A DNA stretch of 6,449 nucleotides from JAAXKN01 sp050259615 (GTDB lineage: Bacteria; Bacteroidota; Ignavibacteria; Ignavibacteriales; SURF-24). The stretch lies in assembly GCA_050259615.1 (NCBI GenBank), contig JBLNAZ010000147.1:1-6449 (forward strand), written 5' to 3'. The notes under the pieces are model-generated. The model made no database searches. It saw only the letters and a program-made list of their open reading frames with translations, and was not told the origin of the DNA. Shown here one piece after another: positions 6,390 to 6,449 of the stretch. A program made the translations under genes and the position numbers. Positions within the stretch are counted from its first letter, which is position 1. Each line of letters opens with the position of its first letter.

Positions 6390-6449
6390 ATGATTAAGAC
6401 AGTTCTACTTTTTGTTCCCTTATGCAGTATTATGTTCATTACTCGACAT
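6390..6449 (+). CDS. Possible start of a membrane or secreted protein (partial)
   Basis: An ATG at 6390 opens 20 codons that run to the right edge. The peptide, MIKTVLLFVPLCSIMFITRH, has a Lys followed by a hydrophobic run, like a signal peptide or membrane anchor. An in-frame TGA at 6381-6383 excludes a longer ATG frame. The upstream bases (AAAGTGAAAGCTG) contain only a weak purine-rich site. A TATGAT at 6366-6371 could be a -10 box, but no properly spaced -35 was found. The fragment is too short to name a family and may be chance. Confidence 0.35.
   Translation, partial: MIKTVLLFVPLCSIMFITRH

Noticed and set aside
6089..6415. ACAAAAAGT (6089-6097) and ACTTTTTGT (6407-6415) as terminal inverted repeats of a small element
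   Set aside because: The 9-bp match is mostly an A/T run and similarity does not extend inward or outward, so chance is the better explanation.
6420..6449. Minus-strand frame entering from the right edge (ending SSNEHNTA, stop)
   Set aside because: Only about nine codons are visible, with no recognisable motif, and it overlaps the equally uncertain plus-strand start at 6390.
6070..6449. Group II intron or diversity-generating retroelement after comF
   Set aside because: No GUGYG-type 5' end, domain V, reverse transcriptase or template/variable repeat pair is visible.

Overview
The window looks like ordinary chromosome from a Gram-negative bacterium of the Bacteroidota/Chlorobiota group, possibly an Ignavibacteria-like lineage. 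This is an inference from the protein style: a large VWA/glutamine-amidotransferase-like membrane protein, a PhzF protein, a secreted GH5 glycosidase, and AT-rich spacers between genes of moderate GC. Purine-rich Shine-Dalgarno sites precede at least two genes. No sequence search was possible, so the taxonomic placement is weak.

Layout. Positions 1-125 (minus strand) are the first 41 codons of a MazG-type nucleotide pyrophosphohydrolase that runs off the left edge. Positions 215-1438 (minus) encode a secreted GH5 glycoside hydrolase lying upstream of mazG on the same strand. A 204-bp divergent intergenic region (1439-1642) carries promoter candidates for both directions. From 1643 to 6079 (plus) there is a tightly packed four-gene run: surE (TTG start), a PhzF-family isomerase, a 716-residue VWA membrane protein and a ComF-family phosphoribosyltransferase. 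The first two genes overlap by 17 nt, the next two share 1 nt (TAATG), and the last gap is 24 nt, so they are very probably co-transcribed.

The most notable point is the end of comF. The reading frame stops exactly inside the conserved PRPP-binding loop (VLDDVITT, then Thr-stop instead of the expected Gly-Ala-Thr/Ser), and no other frame continues the domain. The next 310 bases (6080-6389) are AT-rich and have no convincing gene. They hold a 16-bp imperfect palindrome and a perfect 10-bp stem hairpin that looks like a bidirectional terminator. A possible new gene with a hydrophobic N-terminus begins at 6390 and runs off the right edge. The simplest reading is that comF was broken by an insertion, deletion or rearrangement, or that the assembly is misjoined there.

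Functionally, SurE and MazG both act on nucleotides but sit on opposite strands in separate units. ComF proteins take part in DNA uptake or recombination in other bacteria, and the operon gives no clear shared pathway for SurE, PhzF, the VWA protein and ComF. I found no CRISPR array, tRNA, rRNA, transposase or clear new system in this window.
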